The notes under the pieces were generated by a model. That model did no database searches and was not told the DNA's origin. It worked only from the letters and a program-made list of their open reading frames with translations. DNA of 17,813 bases, taken from positions 1 to 17,813 of the forward strand of contig CAZJJK010000067.1 in NCBI GenBank assembly GCA_964546285.1, read 5' to 3'. The translations under genes and the position numbers were made by a program. The DNA comes from CAZJJK01 sp964546285. GTDB taxonomy: Bacteria > Spirochaetota > Spirochaetia > Treponematales > Breznakiellaceae. Below, one piece after another: positions 6,886-15,320 of this stretch. Every line of letters begins with the position of its first letter. The first letter of the stretch is position 1.

Positions 6886-7078
6886 CGCCTAAAAAGCGGG
6901 GAAAAACTTGAGACTCAGGCTTAAACGGCGGGGTTTTTGTTAAAATGAAGGGTAACCGCGTAAAAGGGAAGACAGTTGAATAGAGAAATAGATGGATAGG
7001 TAAAAGAAGGCGGCCGAGGAAAAGTCTTCCGGTCCGTTTTCGAAAATGGCTGGGATGCTTTTTTAGGAGGACGCGACT
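6886..7078 (+). other. Long untranslated leader of the receptor gene
   Basis: Together with the terminator and promoter this makes up the 372-nt stretch 6707-7078, which holds no gene I can support. The leader is purine-rich and ends in AGGAGG (7065-7070), 8 nt before the ATG. AAAAAC around 6902 can pair with GTTTTT around 6943, and TTTTCGAAAA around 7037 is a small palindrome. I do not recognise a known riboswitch class. Confidence 0.4.
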
Positions 7079-9010
7079 ATGCGGCAAGCCCCAAACTCTC
7101 CACCCCGACGTTTATTGATCGTCGTTTCGCTTTTGTTCTTTATGGGCTTCATGCTTCCCCTTGTGTTGCTTGTCCCCTTTGGTGTGCTTATGGGCTTAGT
7201 CACGCCGGAAAGCCTCGCTACCAACATCGTTAGTCCTAGTATCATGGCTATGGGCGGCCTGGAATTTATTATAGCCGTCGCTATCGGGCCGTACTAAGTT
7301 ATACGCGCCTATCGAAAGGCGCCCGAAACAAACAATCACTCTTTGGCCGCCTTACCAAGACGGTTGATAATTGCCCTAGTAATCATCTGCGCTCAATATG
7401 TCGCCTTGGCTTTGATATTCTCTTCCGCCACACTTCAATCCTCCGTGCCAAACGGGGGTATTAGAAGTATGCTTTTGATGTGTTCTTTCGCCTTGCTTGT
7501 GCTTCCTCTGGTTTTATCGCAAATGACTAAGGTGGTGGAGAACGCGGTTAGGCAAATCGATAAAAAAATGAAAGCAGTTAGTATTTCAATCAGAACAAAG
7601 ATTATTATTTTTGTCGGCTCAACGGTTCTGGGGACTTTACTGATGGCCAGCGTCGCTAACGACACGGCCAATTCAGTATTGGCGCTTGGCCAAACGCTTC
7701 CCGTCCCGACACTCGCTTTGAATATTATCATATCCATAGTGACAATAATATGCACCTTCCTTGTTCTAACGCACTCGGTCAATTCCATTACCAGCGCCAC
7801 CAAGCAGCTTATGAGCGGCTTTTATCAGGGGGCGGAGGGTGATCTCCGCGCGGAGATAAGCGTATCCACTTTAGATGAAATTGGTAGCATGTCGGCGACA
7901 GCGAATAAGTTTTTCGGGGAGATCCGTCAGAACATGGAGAAACTGGGAAGCTCCTCAGGCGAGTTGTCTGAGCTGGGACAAAGCCTGTCCAATCGTATTT
8001 CGCTGGTAGCGACCTCCGTGGAACGAATCCAGTCTAATACGGCTAACGCCGAACAGCAGATGCGAGAACAAACCGCCACAATGAGTGAGACATCTACCGT
8101 TATTGAGCAATTAGCGCGCAATATCGAATCCTTGAATGATATTATTGATAATCAATTTTCCCGCGTTAAGGCGTCAAGCCTTTCCATCCAAGAACTGGAA
8201 GACGCCAGTAAGACGCTGGAAGAACAATCTTCTTCATCCAATCAGCGCGTAAGCGATCTGGTTCGCGCTTCAGAATCTGGTTCCGTTCAATTGGAAGAGA
8301 TGATCGTCAATGTGGGCAAGGCCAAAGAAAGTTCTCGCGTCTTGGCGGAAGCGAATGAAATTATCGCCAACATCGCCGAACAGACCGATCTTTTGGCGAT
8401 GAACGCGGCGATTGAGGCGGCTCATGCCGGCGAGGCTGGCCGCGGCTTCAGCGTTGTCGCCGACGAAATCCGCAAGCTCGCGGAAGGGTCTTCAGCTCAG
8501 TCCAAGTCCATCGGTATCAACTTAAAGGCCGTTGAACAGGCTTTCCAAGCCGTATCCGAAGGATCCGTGGAAGTTCAAAAACGTTTTCAGGAAACCGAAA
8601 CCGTGATCAGCCAGGTACGTGAACTAACAAGCTCGTTGTCGGCTTTTTCCTCCCAAGTACTCCGGATTACGGCCTCTCTATCAAAAGCGCTTAAAGAAAT
8701 TCTAGATCTATCGGGAACTATCCAAAATGGTTCTTCCGAAATGAAAACCGGAAATGAGGAATTGCTGCGGGCGGCTACGAATCTTGTGAAGACAAATGGC
8801 AGAACGGCGGAAGCGGTTTCGGAAATACATACAGGCGCCCAAAAAATTACGGAAACCGTTATCGATCTACAGGACCATGACATGAGAGTGGAAGGGGTCG
8901 TTCAACAATTAAAGGACATGATTAAGCGGTACAAGGTTTCCGAGCCGAAAAACCAAATGGAGAAACAAGAAACAGCGGGTCGGGACGGCATAACCAAGCG
9001 GCTTTCGTAA
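7079..9010 (+). pseudogene. Methyl-accepting chemotaxis protein interrupted by one in-frame TAA
   Basis: One reading frame runs from an ATG with a strong AGGAGG site to 9010 with a single stop, TAA at 7295-7297 (codon 73 of 644). The 15 codons after that stop are open and read sensibly (VIRAYRKAPE...). The downstream part could only restart at a TTG at 7343 that has no ribosome-binding site. Read through, the protein has six membrane segments (about 12-41, 55-72, 96-116, 130-149, 173-194, 211-234), a HAMP-like linker (about 235-290) and a canonical MCP signalling tip at about 426-460 (AEQTDLLAMNAAIEAAHAGE). The intact second receptor in this window has the same six-segment plan, which supports one ancestral gene. 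Such receptors control CheA. It could be a recent nonsense mutation, a sequencing error or read-through. Confidence 0.82.
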
Positions 9011-9034
9011 TAAGCGTCACACAAGGGGGAAAGC

Positions 9035-9862
9035 TTGAAAAAGGTATGCGTACTATTAGGCGGAGCTGGCGGCATGGGCTTGGAAACCGCGAAGCTGATG
9101 GGCCGCGATTATCAGCTTATCATCGCCGATACATCCGAAACCAAGCTGGAACAAGCTATGACGGAGCTTAACAGCGTTGGAACCACTGTACACACAAGCG
9201 TCTGCGATATAAGTAAACGCGACCAAGTCCGCGACCTAGCCGCTTTCGCGCGTGAAAAAGGCCCGGTTAAGGCGGTAATCCAAACGGCGGGCTTATCGCC
9301 CAACATGGGCGCCCCCTTCACTATCCTAATGGTAAACGCGGCTGGAACGTACAATGTATGCTCCGCGTTTTACGAAGTTATGGACGAGGGGTCCTGCCTT
9401 ATCGCGGTTTCCTCAATGGCGGCCCATCTGGCCCCATCCTTTATTTTCCCCAGAAGCGTTTATCCGCTCTGCGCGAAAGACCTTGATCGTTTTATTAATA
9501 AACTGGCGGCGAAGCTTCGTTTTATTCCTAAGAAATATAAATCCGCGCTAGCGTATTGTTTTTCCAAAGATTTCATTATCTGGCTTGTCCAGAAAGAAGC
9601 GGAACGTTTTGGCGATAAGGGAATACGAATACTGTCCGTATCCCCCGGCAATTTTGATACGCCGATGGGCATGATAGAGAAGGCCGAGGGGGAAAAGTTT
9701 ACGGCGCGTAGCGCCCTAAAACGCTTTGGAAAACCGGAGGAGATTGCCCACTTATTCGCTTTCTGCGTCGATGAGCGTGTGGCTTATCTTACGGGAACGG
9801 ACATTCTAATGGACGGCGGAACGGTAGCGTACCGCAGGCGGCCAGCCTTATCGCTGTCCTAA
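9035..9862 (+). CDS. Short-chain dehydrogenase/reductase (SDR)
   Basis: A 275-residue classical-type SDR, a cytoplasmic NAD(P)-dependent oxidoreductase. It starts at TTG 9035 with AAGGGGGA (9023-9030) just upstream. Rossmann features are the glycine motif at 9-15 (GGAGGMG), D32 at the end of strand 2 (which favours NAD over NADP), D58, TAG at 84-86 and N101. The catalytic set is S127 (VSSMA), Y174 and K178 (YCFSK). PGNFDTPMG follows (residue 207 on) and LTGTDILMDGG closes the fold. An insertion of roughly 30 residues between S127 and Y174, hydrophobic and basic, is longer than in most classical members and may shape the substrate site. It lies 24 nt after the receptor gene and is likely co-transcribed with it. 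The substrate cannot be told from sequence. Confidence 0.88.
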   Translation: MKKVCVLLGGAGGMGLETAKLMGRDYQLIIADTSETKLEQAMTELNSVGTTVHTSVCDISKRDQVRDLAAFAREKGPVKAVIQTAGLSPNMGAPFTILMVNAAGTYNVCSAFYEVMDEGSCLIAVSSMAAHLAPSFIFPRSVYPLCAKDLDRFINKLAAKLRFIPKKYKSALAYCFSKDFIIWLVQKEAERFGDKGIRILSVSPGNFDTPMGMIEKAEGEKFTARSALKRFGKPEEIAHLFAFCVDERVAYLTGTDILMDGGTVAYRRRPALSLS

Positions 9863-9895
9863 TTGACAAAGAAACCTAATAGAGCCGCCGATAAG

Positions 9896-9927
9896 AGCGG
9901 GGAAAGCTCGAAAGGCCGCCGCTTTTT
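9896..9927 (+). terminator. Probable intrinsic terminator after the SDR gene
   Basis: AGCGG-GG (9896-9902) pairs with CC-g-CCGCT (9916-9923) with one bulged G, followed by a run of five T (9923-9927). It lies 34 nt after the SDR stop and directly before the next promoter, a sensible transcription-unit boundary. Confidence 0.5.
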
Positions 9928-9929
9928 CG

Positions 9930-9958
9930 TTGACAGCTACCATAAACGGACGTAGCAT
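9930..9958 (+). promoter_or_regulatory. Sigma70-type promoter of the envelope operon
   Basis: TTGACA (9930-9935) and TAGCAT (9953-9958) are 17 nt apart, giving a short leader of about 16 nt before the ATG at 9981. The -35 region again reads TTGACAGCT. It follows a probable terminator directly. Confidence 0.65.
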
Positions 9959-9980
9959 CGATCCATCCATGGAGGTTCCT

Positions 9981-10961
9981 ATGAAACAAGTACGTCTTCC
10001 GTTCGCCGTCTTTGCCGTCTTAGCCGCCTTCGGCTTTATTCTATCCAGTTGTCAGGGCGTTTTCCAACAAGGCGCCGATAACGAAACGGATATCATCGCG
10101 GCGAAACAGGCGGCCAGCGCCAGTTTCGCTGACGCTCAGACGGAATTTTTCGGGCTTTTGGAAGCCGACGCCTCGGCCAGAGGCGGCAGCGCGTCAGCTT
10201 CCCCGACGGAAGAAGCTAGTCAAACAAGGGACTGGGACCTCAAGGATAGACTGATCGCGGAGGCTTGGACCGCTTATTATTCCGGCGACGCCAGCGAGCT
10301 GGAACGGCTACTTAAAGAGAACGGACTCTATGACCAAGCTATGAAGCTTATCGATACATACGAACTGAAAGAAAAAGAAAGCACGCTCGCCCTGCCTTCC
10401 GGCCTGACCGACCCCGCCTCACGCTCAGTCGGATATTCGTTCTTCAATACCCTGTACCACGGCGACGTGCTTGTCTGCTACGGCGGTTCATCATCGTCAA
10501 GCTCCACACTCTTAGGTTTACTGATCCCCGGACATTGGAAACACGCCGGCATTTGGGATTATGACCGCCGCGACCTAAGCTATTCGGTGCTGTCGGCCTC
10601 AAATGAAACCGACTACCACCAGAACAATCCCGGCTTACTCGGCCGGGTCGGTTATGAATCCAAAGAAAAATGGATAGGCGAGAGCGCGGTAGCCGGCCTG
10701 CGCGTTAACGGCCGGACAGCCGCCAAAGCGGCGGCGGCGGTAAATTACGGAAAAACCTTCATAGGGAAGGAATTCAACTTTTTCGTCACGCGCGATTCAA
10801 ACGACCAATTCTACTGCTCCAAGCTGGTCTGGCGCTGCTGGAAATCGCAGAATATCGATCTGGAATACAACACCTGGTATTACTGGCGGGGCCAATGGGT
10901 AACCCCCACCGATATTTGGGACGATGGCGACACCAGCTTTATCGGCGGGGATAGTTGGTAG
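9981..10961 (+). CDS. Lipoprotein with permuted NlpC/P60 (YiiX-like) papain-type domain
   Basis: The protein is 326 residues from the ATG at 9981, with GGAGG (9971-9975) 5 nt upstream; the longer frame from 9930 would overlap the promoter. A signal peptide ends in the lipobox LSSC, with Cys24 as lipidation site. A low-complexity Ala/Ser region (about 40-85) precedes helices and then the catalytic-type domain: GDVLVCYGG (about 161 on), WKHAGIW with His at about 188, and FYCSKLVW with Cys at about 279. The order His before Cys is that of circularly permuted papain-like proteins such as YiiX/YaeF, which are thiol hydrolases acting on amide or ester bonds; substrates are mostly unknown. A peptidoglycan or lipid substrate in the envelope is inference. 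It is the first gene of a three-gene operon and overlaps the next by 7 nt. Confidence 0.75.
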   Translation: MKQVRLPFAVFAVLAAFGFILSSCQGVFQQGADNETDIIAAKQAASASFADAQTEFFGLLEADASARGGSASASPTEEASQTRDWDLKDRLIAEAWTAYYSGDASELERLLKENGLYDQAMKLIDTYELKEKESTLALPSGLTDPASRSVGYSFFNTLYHGDVLVCYGGSSSSSSTLLGLLIPGHWKHAGIWDYDRRDLSYSVLSASNETDYHQNNPGLLGRVGYESKEKWIGESAVAGLRVNGRTAAKAAAAVNYGKTFIGKEFNFFVTRDSNDQFYCSKLVWRCWKSQNIDLEYNTWYYWRGQWVTPTDIWDDGDTSFIGGDSW

Positions 10962-12103
10962 GAAAACCAAACTCAGGCCGCCGGCGGGCTTGGTTGGCCG
11001 CGCCGGCGCTCGCGGTTTTCGGGTTTTTCGCCGCCGCGGCACTTTACGGCGCTGGCAAGAGCGAACTGAAAGTCGCGGTAAAACAATTGGACGCCGCCTA
11101 CGATCAGGTTCTGCTTCTATCCACCGGCAAAAGCGTCGTTGGCTATGATCCGCGAAGCTTAGAACGGCGAATCAGGTTAGATTTCGATACCTATATCACC
11201 TGCGGCGATACGGACGCGGAAGGGCGGCTTTATCTTGGCGATCAAGGCGCCAGGATAGGCGATTTCGGCCAACGGCTCTATATTCTGGACAGGAAAGGCC
11301 GTTTGGCGGCCTCAGCGACCGCCCTCCCCTCCCCATCCTTTGTCGCCCACCTGGACGGCAAGGTCTACGCCGATACCAATATCGTCTTTGAAGGGCAACG
11401 CGGCGGCTTGAATATTTTTGACGCGCGGTCTTTGGAATTGTTGTATACGACGACCGAGCTGGCCGGATACTCTGGCGACAACCGCCCCATCCTGTACAAG
11501 GGCCGTGTATTCTTAGGCGTCATAGGCGAAAACGGCCGGTCCAATCGCCTCTATATCATCAACCCCGATAGTCTGGAATCGCGGGAAAGCGAAAAGCTGT
11601 TCGATAAACGCTTTCCTTCAGCCGTATACAGCTCCGCCGCGGCTGGGGGCAAGCTATTCATCGTTTACAGCTTCGCGCGGGCGGTAGCCGTTTTCAGTCT
11701 GGACGCCGACGATCCCGGCGACGCGCCTTTGGCCTATATCGATCTACGCGAGGAAGCCGGCTTGTGGGAATTGGCCGCCGACAAGGAATATTTTGGCGAC
11801 CCAGCTGACGGCTACCCGGACTATTTTGTATCCACGCCTCAGGTGTCTGGCGACAGCCTCTACCTCTTTGTCGCCAACGGTATCGTCACGGTTGGCGAAC
11901 CGCTGCGGGCTATTATCGAGATCGATATAAAAAGCTTAAAAGTGAAGCGGAGCGTGCGCTTAACGGCCGGCGGCTTAGCGCCCAGCGCCGGGAAACTGCG
12001 TTTCGTCAGCGAGGGTAAGGCTTTTATTTATGACATCGGTTTTCTTTCCGTTTTTGATCTGACAAATGGGAAGCTTGTGGATATAATCGATCTATCACGA
12101 TAA
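10955..12103 (+). CDS. Exported beta-propeller-like protein
   Basis: 382 residues from TTG at 10955, which overlaps the end of the previous gene and is preceded by GGCGGGGA, an arrangement typical of coupled translation. Three Arg at 9-11 followed by a hydrophobic stretch (12-33) look like a signal peptide, so the protein is probably periplasmic or surface-exposed. The rest is a succession of short strands with repeated patterns such as GRLYLGDQG, GKVYADTN, GRVFLGVIG, GKLFIVYS and DSLYLFVANG, each with an Asp- or Ser-rich turn (YDPRSLE, FDARSLE, INPDSLE). This is the look of a YncE- or PQQ-type propeller. No catalytic or cofactor residues can be assigned. Its position suggests it works with the neighbouring lipoprotein and barrel-like protein. 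Confidence 0.68.
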   Translation: MVGKPNSGRRRAWLAAPALAVFGFFAAAALYGAGKSELKVAVKQLDAAYDQVLLLSTGKSVVGYDPRSLERRIRLDFDTYITCGDTDAEGRLYLGDQGARIGDFGQRLYILDRKGRLAASATALPSPSFVAHLDGKVYADTNIVFEGQRGGLNIFDARSLELLYTTTELAGYSGDNRPILYKGRVFLGVIGENGRSNRLYIINPDSLESRESEKLFDKRFPSAVYSSAAAGGKLFIVYSFARAVAVFSLDADDPGDAPLAYIDLREEAGLWELAADKEYFGDPADGYPDYFVSTPQVSGDSLYLFVANGIVTVGEPLRAIIEIDIKSLKVKRSVRLTAGGLAPSAGKLRFVSEGKAFIYDIGFLSVFDLTNGKLVDIIDLSR

Positions 12104-12119
12104 AACAATGGAGCGTCTT

Positions 12120-12638
12120 ATGAAAAAGCTTCTCACGTTTATGGTTCTTATCGGCCTTAGCTCGGCGCTATGGGCACAAGCCGCGTCTGTGGAGGCGCCG
12201 ACGTCAAAGCTTAAGCTATCGCCCTTCATCAATAGCGTATTTCATGTTTCCCCCGGCCTAAAATGGAACGGCGCCGAATTAGGGCTTAGGGCGGAATTCG
12301 GCGAAGGGCGTCTGCGGCCAGCGCTGGGCGCCGCCCTGATCCTCAACGGCTACTATCTACTTGGCTTAGCGGCGGAAGCCGGCGCGGCGGCCGATCTTTT
12401 TACGGTTGGACCGGCACTCATCGGCGCCTCTGCCCTGGCGCGCGCCGAAATAACCGCCTCCGGCTTTTTCGCCCCAGGCGCCAGCGTTTTAGTCAGCGCG
12501 GACTTCGCTTTATCGCCGCGAAGCGCCTTAAGCGTCCAGAGCGGCGTCAGTCTGCGTTGGTTTTTACAGTTTGAGCCTATTAAGAATTTCGTCACCATCT
12601 GGGAGCTACCAGTGGGGATAAAATATAGCTGGAAATAA
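12120..12638 (+). CDS. Small exported protein, possibly an outer-membrane beta-barrel
   Basis: 172 residues from the ATG at 12120, preferred over the in-frame ATG at 12108 because GGAG (12110-12113) then lies 6 nt upstream. A standard signal peptide (MKKLLTFMVLIGLSSALWAQA) is followed by about 150 residues of alternating, strand-like segments rich in Gly, Ala and aromatic residues, ending in the pattern VGIKYSWK, which suits the last strand of a barrel. It begins 16 nt after the propeller stop codon and is the last gene of the operon. I recognise no named family, and the barrel assignment rests on composition and strand pattern only. Confidence 0.6.
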   Translation: MKKLLTFMVLIGLSSALWAQAASVEAPTSKLKLSPFINSVFHVSPGLKWNGAELGLRAEFGEGRLRPALGAALILNGYYLLGLAAEAGAAADLFTVGPALIGASALARAEITASGFFAPGASVLVSADFALSPRSALSVQSGVSLRWFLQFEPIKNFVTIWELPVGIKYSWK

Positions 12639-12670
12639 AACCTAGTATTCCTAAGCTGGAGATTTCCTCC

Positions 12671-12703
12671 TTTTCCCGCCGCCGCGATCAGCTGGCGGGG
12701 GAA
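12671..12703 (+). other. Hairpin downstream of the envelope operon
   Basis: TTTTCCCGCC (12671-12680) pairs with GGCGGGGGAA (12694-12703) over 10 bp including two G:T pairs, with a 13-nt loop. No T-run follows on the plus strand, so it may stop transcription poorly or act as a 3' mRNA-protecting structure. Confidence 0.4.
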
Positions 12704-12762
12704 GAATAAAGCGTTGGTTTAAAGGGGATTTAAGTATACCCCGCTATCCTTGGGCTTTAGTG

Positions 12763-12780
12763 ATTGATCCTAAGATCAAT
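12763..12780 (+). promoter_or_regulatory. Perfect inverted repeat upstream of the TPR lipoprotein gene
   Basis: ATTGATC and GATCAAT (7 bp each) are separated by CTAA and lie 28 nt before the ATG at 12809. This could be an operator or a leader hairpin. Candidate promoter elements nearby (TTGGTT with TATACC; TTGGGC with TAAGAT) have poor 15-nt spacing, so I do not call a promoter. Confidence 0.3.
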
Positions 12781-12808
12781 TCTAAGCCTGAGAGCAGGAG
12801 CCAAAGTC

Positions 12809-14788
12809 ATGAGGAAAGGAAAAGTACGACAAACGTTAGCGTTGCTGCTAGCCGCTATTGGGCTGCTCGCGAGTTGTTCGTCCATCAACAGTTTTTTTAA
12901 GGGTTCGGCCGACAAGCTGAAAAAGGCCGAGACGGCCTGGAATGAAGGCAAATACGCCGACGCGGTTTATGACGCCATAAGCATTATTAAAGAAGACCCC
13001 GAATTTGAGGCCGCCAAGGTCTTTATCCGTGACCGCTATGCCGACGCCATCCTAAAGACGCGGGATCAGATTGAAAAAGCCGAGGGTATGGCTCCGCTTG
13101 AAAGAGAGGAAACACGCTTTCAGCTTTATTCCTCACTGAAGAGCCTTTATAGCGGAATTTCTTCTCTTGGTCCGATAAGCGGAGCGAAAAACGCTTGGAC
13201 CTGGCAGCCGGATGGCGCCATCCCCGACGGCGGCCCAGAACTGGAAAAAGCCCGTGAGTCAGTGGTTAACGTTTGCCTTAGCGAAAGCGCGAATTTCTTC
13301 AAGGAGATGAAAGCGACAGAGGGCAGGGACCTGCTTAAAAAAATCCTTAGCTACTATATCAAGGAGTATGCCAGTGACAGCGACGCGAAGAAGGCGTTGC
13401 GAGCCAAAACCATACCTATAATCATTTCAATCGTTAAGGATTATGGGCGCATCGCGGTAAACGCGACTACACAAGCTCAACTGGAAGAGGCCTTTAAGAC
13501 CTTCGATTTTATAGATGAATACGCTAAGGGCGACGCTGAAATAGCCAGTCTCCGCGCTACCCTGGAGGCGAAGGCCGCCGAGGTCTACGTTTCGGAAGGA
13601 AAAGCCCTGGAAGCCTCGGGCGACATCGATTCTCTCCTGAAGGCCCGAGCCAAATATCAGCAAGGCTTAAAGAAGCTAAGCAAAAACACCGCGTTAACGG
13701 CCGCGTTAGGCGCTGTCAATGTTAAGATAGCGGACGCGTACTACGAACAGGGTTACGCCAAGGAACAGTTGGGTGACGATGAATCGCTTAAGGCCGCTAT
13801 CGCGCTCTATCAAAAGGGTTTTGATTACGACGCTAAAAACGCCAAGCTGATTGAGGGTGCCTTCCGCGCCCAGACCGCTGGCGCCGAACGGTATTACCAA
13901 CAGGGGCTCACCGCTGAAAAGGCGATGGGAAGGGATCCCGCCAAGGGCAAGGCGGTTATCGCCTTATATAAGAAGGCCCAGGAATGGATTGAGGATTATA
14001 AGGATACAAGCTCCCGCATAGAGACCGTAACGGCGGCGACCACCGTGACAGTCCTTGTAAGCGCCAGCGGGAATACGCCTTTGGAGCGCGGTATAGAGAA
14101 AAGCTTGGCGAGCGCTCTTAAAAACTCCGCGGGGACAGGCTTCAAGATACTACCAGGGGCGGACAATGGCATAAGCCTAACAGGCGACTTGACAGCCAAC
14201 GGCGCTGAAATTCTTTCCGTGGCGAGACGACTCAACGCCCTGTATCATATTTCCTATACAGTCTCCCTGGAAAAACCGGTTGTCACCAGCGAAAAAAGGG
14301 AAGCCGCGCCGGTTACGGTGTACTATTACCAAACCTTGTCCGGTGAAATCGGCAAGCTTAAGAGCAAGGCTGATTACGACGCGGCTAAGGTGTTGGAAAC
14401 AGCGTCCGGCGGTTATGAGAAATTCATCGCCATTCAAAAATGGAAAGAATATGGCATATTTAGCTACACCGATGTTTTTGAGAAACGCGTCCAGACCTTA
14501 CCGCTCACTATTATAGTCAGCGCCAATACTGTTTCCGGCAATAAGCAGCTATGGTCGCGGACCGTAAAAACCGGAATTCCTGTCTCTGAAGAAATTCTCT
14601 CCGATGTCAAGGTAGAGAACAACAAATTCCGAGACTTTGCGTTGAACGGGCGCAATATGAAGTATAAAGCCCTCTTGACCGACGCCGCTTGGCAAAAACG
14701 GGTGGATGACAGTACAGGCCCCGCCAAAGAGATAGCCACTAAGGCTAAGGACATAGTAGCCGCGATCAAAGCTGACGCGGCAAAGTAA
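12809..14788 (+). CDS. Large TPR-repeat lipoprotein of unknown function
   Basis: 659 residues from the ATG at 12809, chosen for AGGAG (12796-12800) 8 nt upstream and the signal peptide that then follows; the in-frame ATG at 12764 lacks both and would bury the signal. The lipobox LASC places the lipidated Cys at 23. A TPR-like pair comes first (about 36-70, with WNEGKYADAVYDAISIIKED), then helical repeats with tetratricopeptide spacing between about 250 and 410 (YYEQGYAKEQLG, YYQQGLTAEKAMG). A C-terminal mixed alpha/beta domain starts around 411 (TVTVLVSASGNTPLERGIE) and runs to the end. TPR lipoproteins usually organise envelope protein complexes. I do not recognise the C-terminal domain. It has its own transcription context, between the hairpin at 12671 and the hairpin at 14796. 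Confidence 0.8.
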   Translation: MRKGKVRQTLALLLAAIGLLASCSSINSFFKGSADKLKKAETAWNEGKYADAVYDAISIIKEDPEFEAAKVFIRDRYADAILKTRDQIEKAEGMAPLEREETRFQLYSSLKSLYSGISSLGPISGAKNAWTWQPDGAIPDGGPELEKARESVVNVCLSESANFFKEMKATEGRDLLKKILSYYIKEYASDSDAKKALRAKTIPIIISIVKDYGRIAVNATTQAQLEEAFKTFDFIDEYAKGDAEIASLRATLEAKAAEVYVSEGKALEASGDIDSLLKARAKYQQGLKKLSKNTALTAALGAVNVKIADAYYEQGYAKEQLGDDESLKAAIALYQKGFDYDAKNAKLIEGAFRAQTAGAERYYQQGLTAEKAMGRDPAKGKAVIALYKKAQEWIEDYKDTSSRIETVTAATTVTVLVSASGNTPLERGIEKSLASALKNSAGTGFKILPGADNGISLTGDLTANGAEILSVARRLNALYHISYTVSLEKPVVTSEKREAAPVTVYYYQTLSGEIGKLKSKADYDAAKVLETASGGYEKFIAIQKWKEYGIFSYTDVFEKRVQTLPLTIIVSANTVSGNKQLWSRTVKTGIPVSEEILSDVKVENNKFRDFALNGRNMKYKALLTDAAWQKRVDDSTGPAKEIATKAKDIVAAIKADAAK

Positions 14789-14795
14789 TATCGAT

Positions 14796-14827
14796 AGCGA
14801 ACAGCTCCCCTAGGGGGACCGTTCGCT
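14796..14827 (+). terminator. Strong hairpin after the TPR lipoprotein gene (possible terminator)
   Basis: AGCGAAC (14796-14802) pairs with GTTCGCT (14821-14827), and inside it TCCCC pairs with GGGGA around a 3-nt loop, giving 12 bp in two blocks. It lies 7 nt after the stop codon, the usual place for a terminator, but no T-run follows. A second, weaker stem is at 14831-14837 with 14858-14864. Confidence 0.4.
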
Positions 14828-14920
14828 TCAGCCCTTCCACGAAATTATTAGCTTGTAGAAGGGCCTTGGCCGGTATAAACTAAAACACACAAGCTTTATC
14901 GTCGCTTTTGGAGGATAGCT

Positions 14921-15265
14921 GTGATACGCAATGAAAACGAGGTCCCCATCCAGGCTATGACGGGAGAAGGCATTGTCGGCGTTGATAAGCGCATATTGAT
15001 CGGCCCAGCCGATGGGTACAACGCCTTTCTCCGCGTTTTTACCGTCCAACCCGGCGGGCATACGCCGCGTCATAGCCATCCCTGGTACCATGCCAATTAT
15101 ATTTTGGAGGGAGAGGGCGTCTTGACTATCGCTGGGGAAGCCAGACAGATAAAACGCGGCGACGTCGCCTTTATCAAGGCCGGGATAGAACATAACTTCG
15201 CCGCGACAGGAACTATCCCGCTGAAATTTATTTGTCTTGTACCCCCGGAAGGTGACAAATATTAG
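14921..15265 (+). CDS. Small single-domain cupin
   Basis: 114 residues from GTG 14921, with GGAGG (14910-14914) 6 nt upstream. The cupin first motif is PGGHTPRHSHPWYHANYILEG (residues 44 on, with H51 and H53) and the second is GDVAFIKAGIEHNF (80-93, with H91). These histidines would bind a metal ion in a small beta-barrel. The Glu usually found after the HxH pair is Ala58 here, although His57 next to it could substitute. Many small cupins of this type are sensor or sugar-related proteins without a proven reaction, so the function is open. A TATAAA (14874-14879) in the upstream 132 nt may be part of a promoter, but no good -35 accompanies it. The chemotaxis receptor follows after 55 nt, so co-transcription is possible. 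Confidence 0.85.
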   Translation: MIRNENEVPIQAMTGEGIVGVDKRILIGPADGYNAFLRVFTVQPGGHTPRHSHPWYHANYILEGEGVLTIAGEARQIKRGDVAFIKAGIEHNFAATGTIPLKFICLVPPEGDKY

Positions 15266-15320
15266 GAAGCCACGCGGGGCTATCTCCTTTTATATATTGT
15301 ATTTAACCGGGGAAAGGTTT

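Noticed and set aside
7343..9010. A separate receptor gene starting at TTG 7343
   Set aside because: No ribosome-binding site, and the same frame upstream supplies the missing membrane segments and a strong start, so a nonsense-interrupted gene explains it better.
15237..15320. Longer N-terminus for the second receptor
   Set aside because: It overlaps the cupin gene and has no ribosome-binding site, whereas 15321 has GGGGAAAGG immediately upstream.
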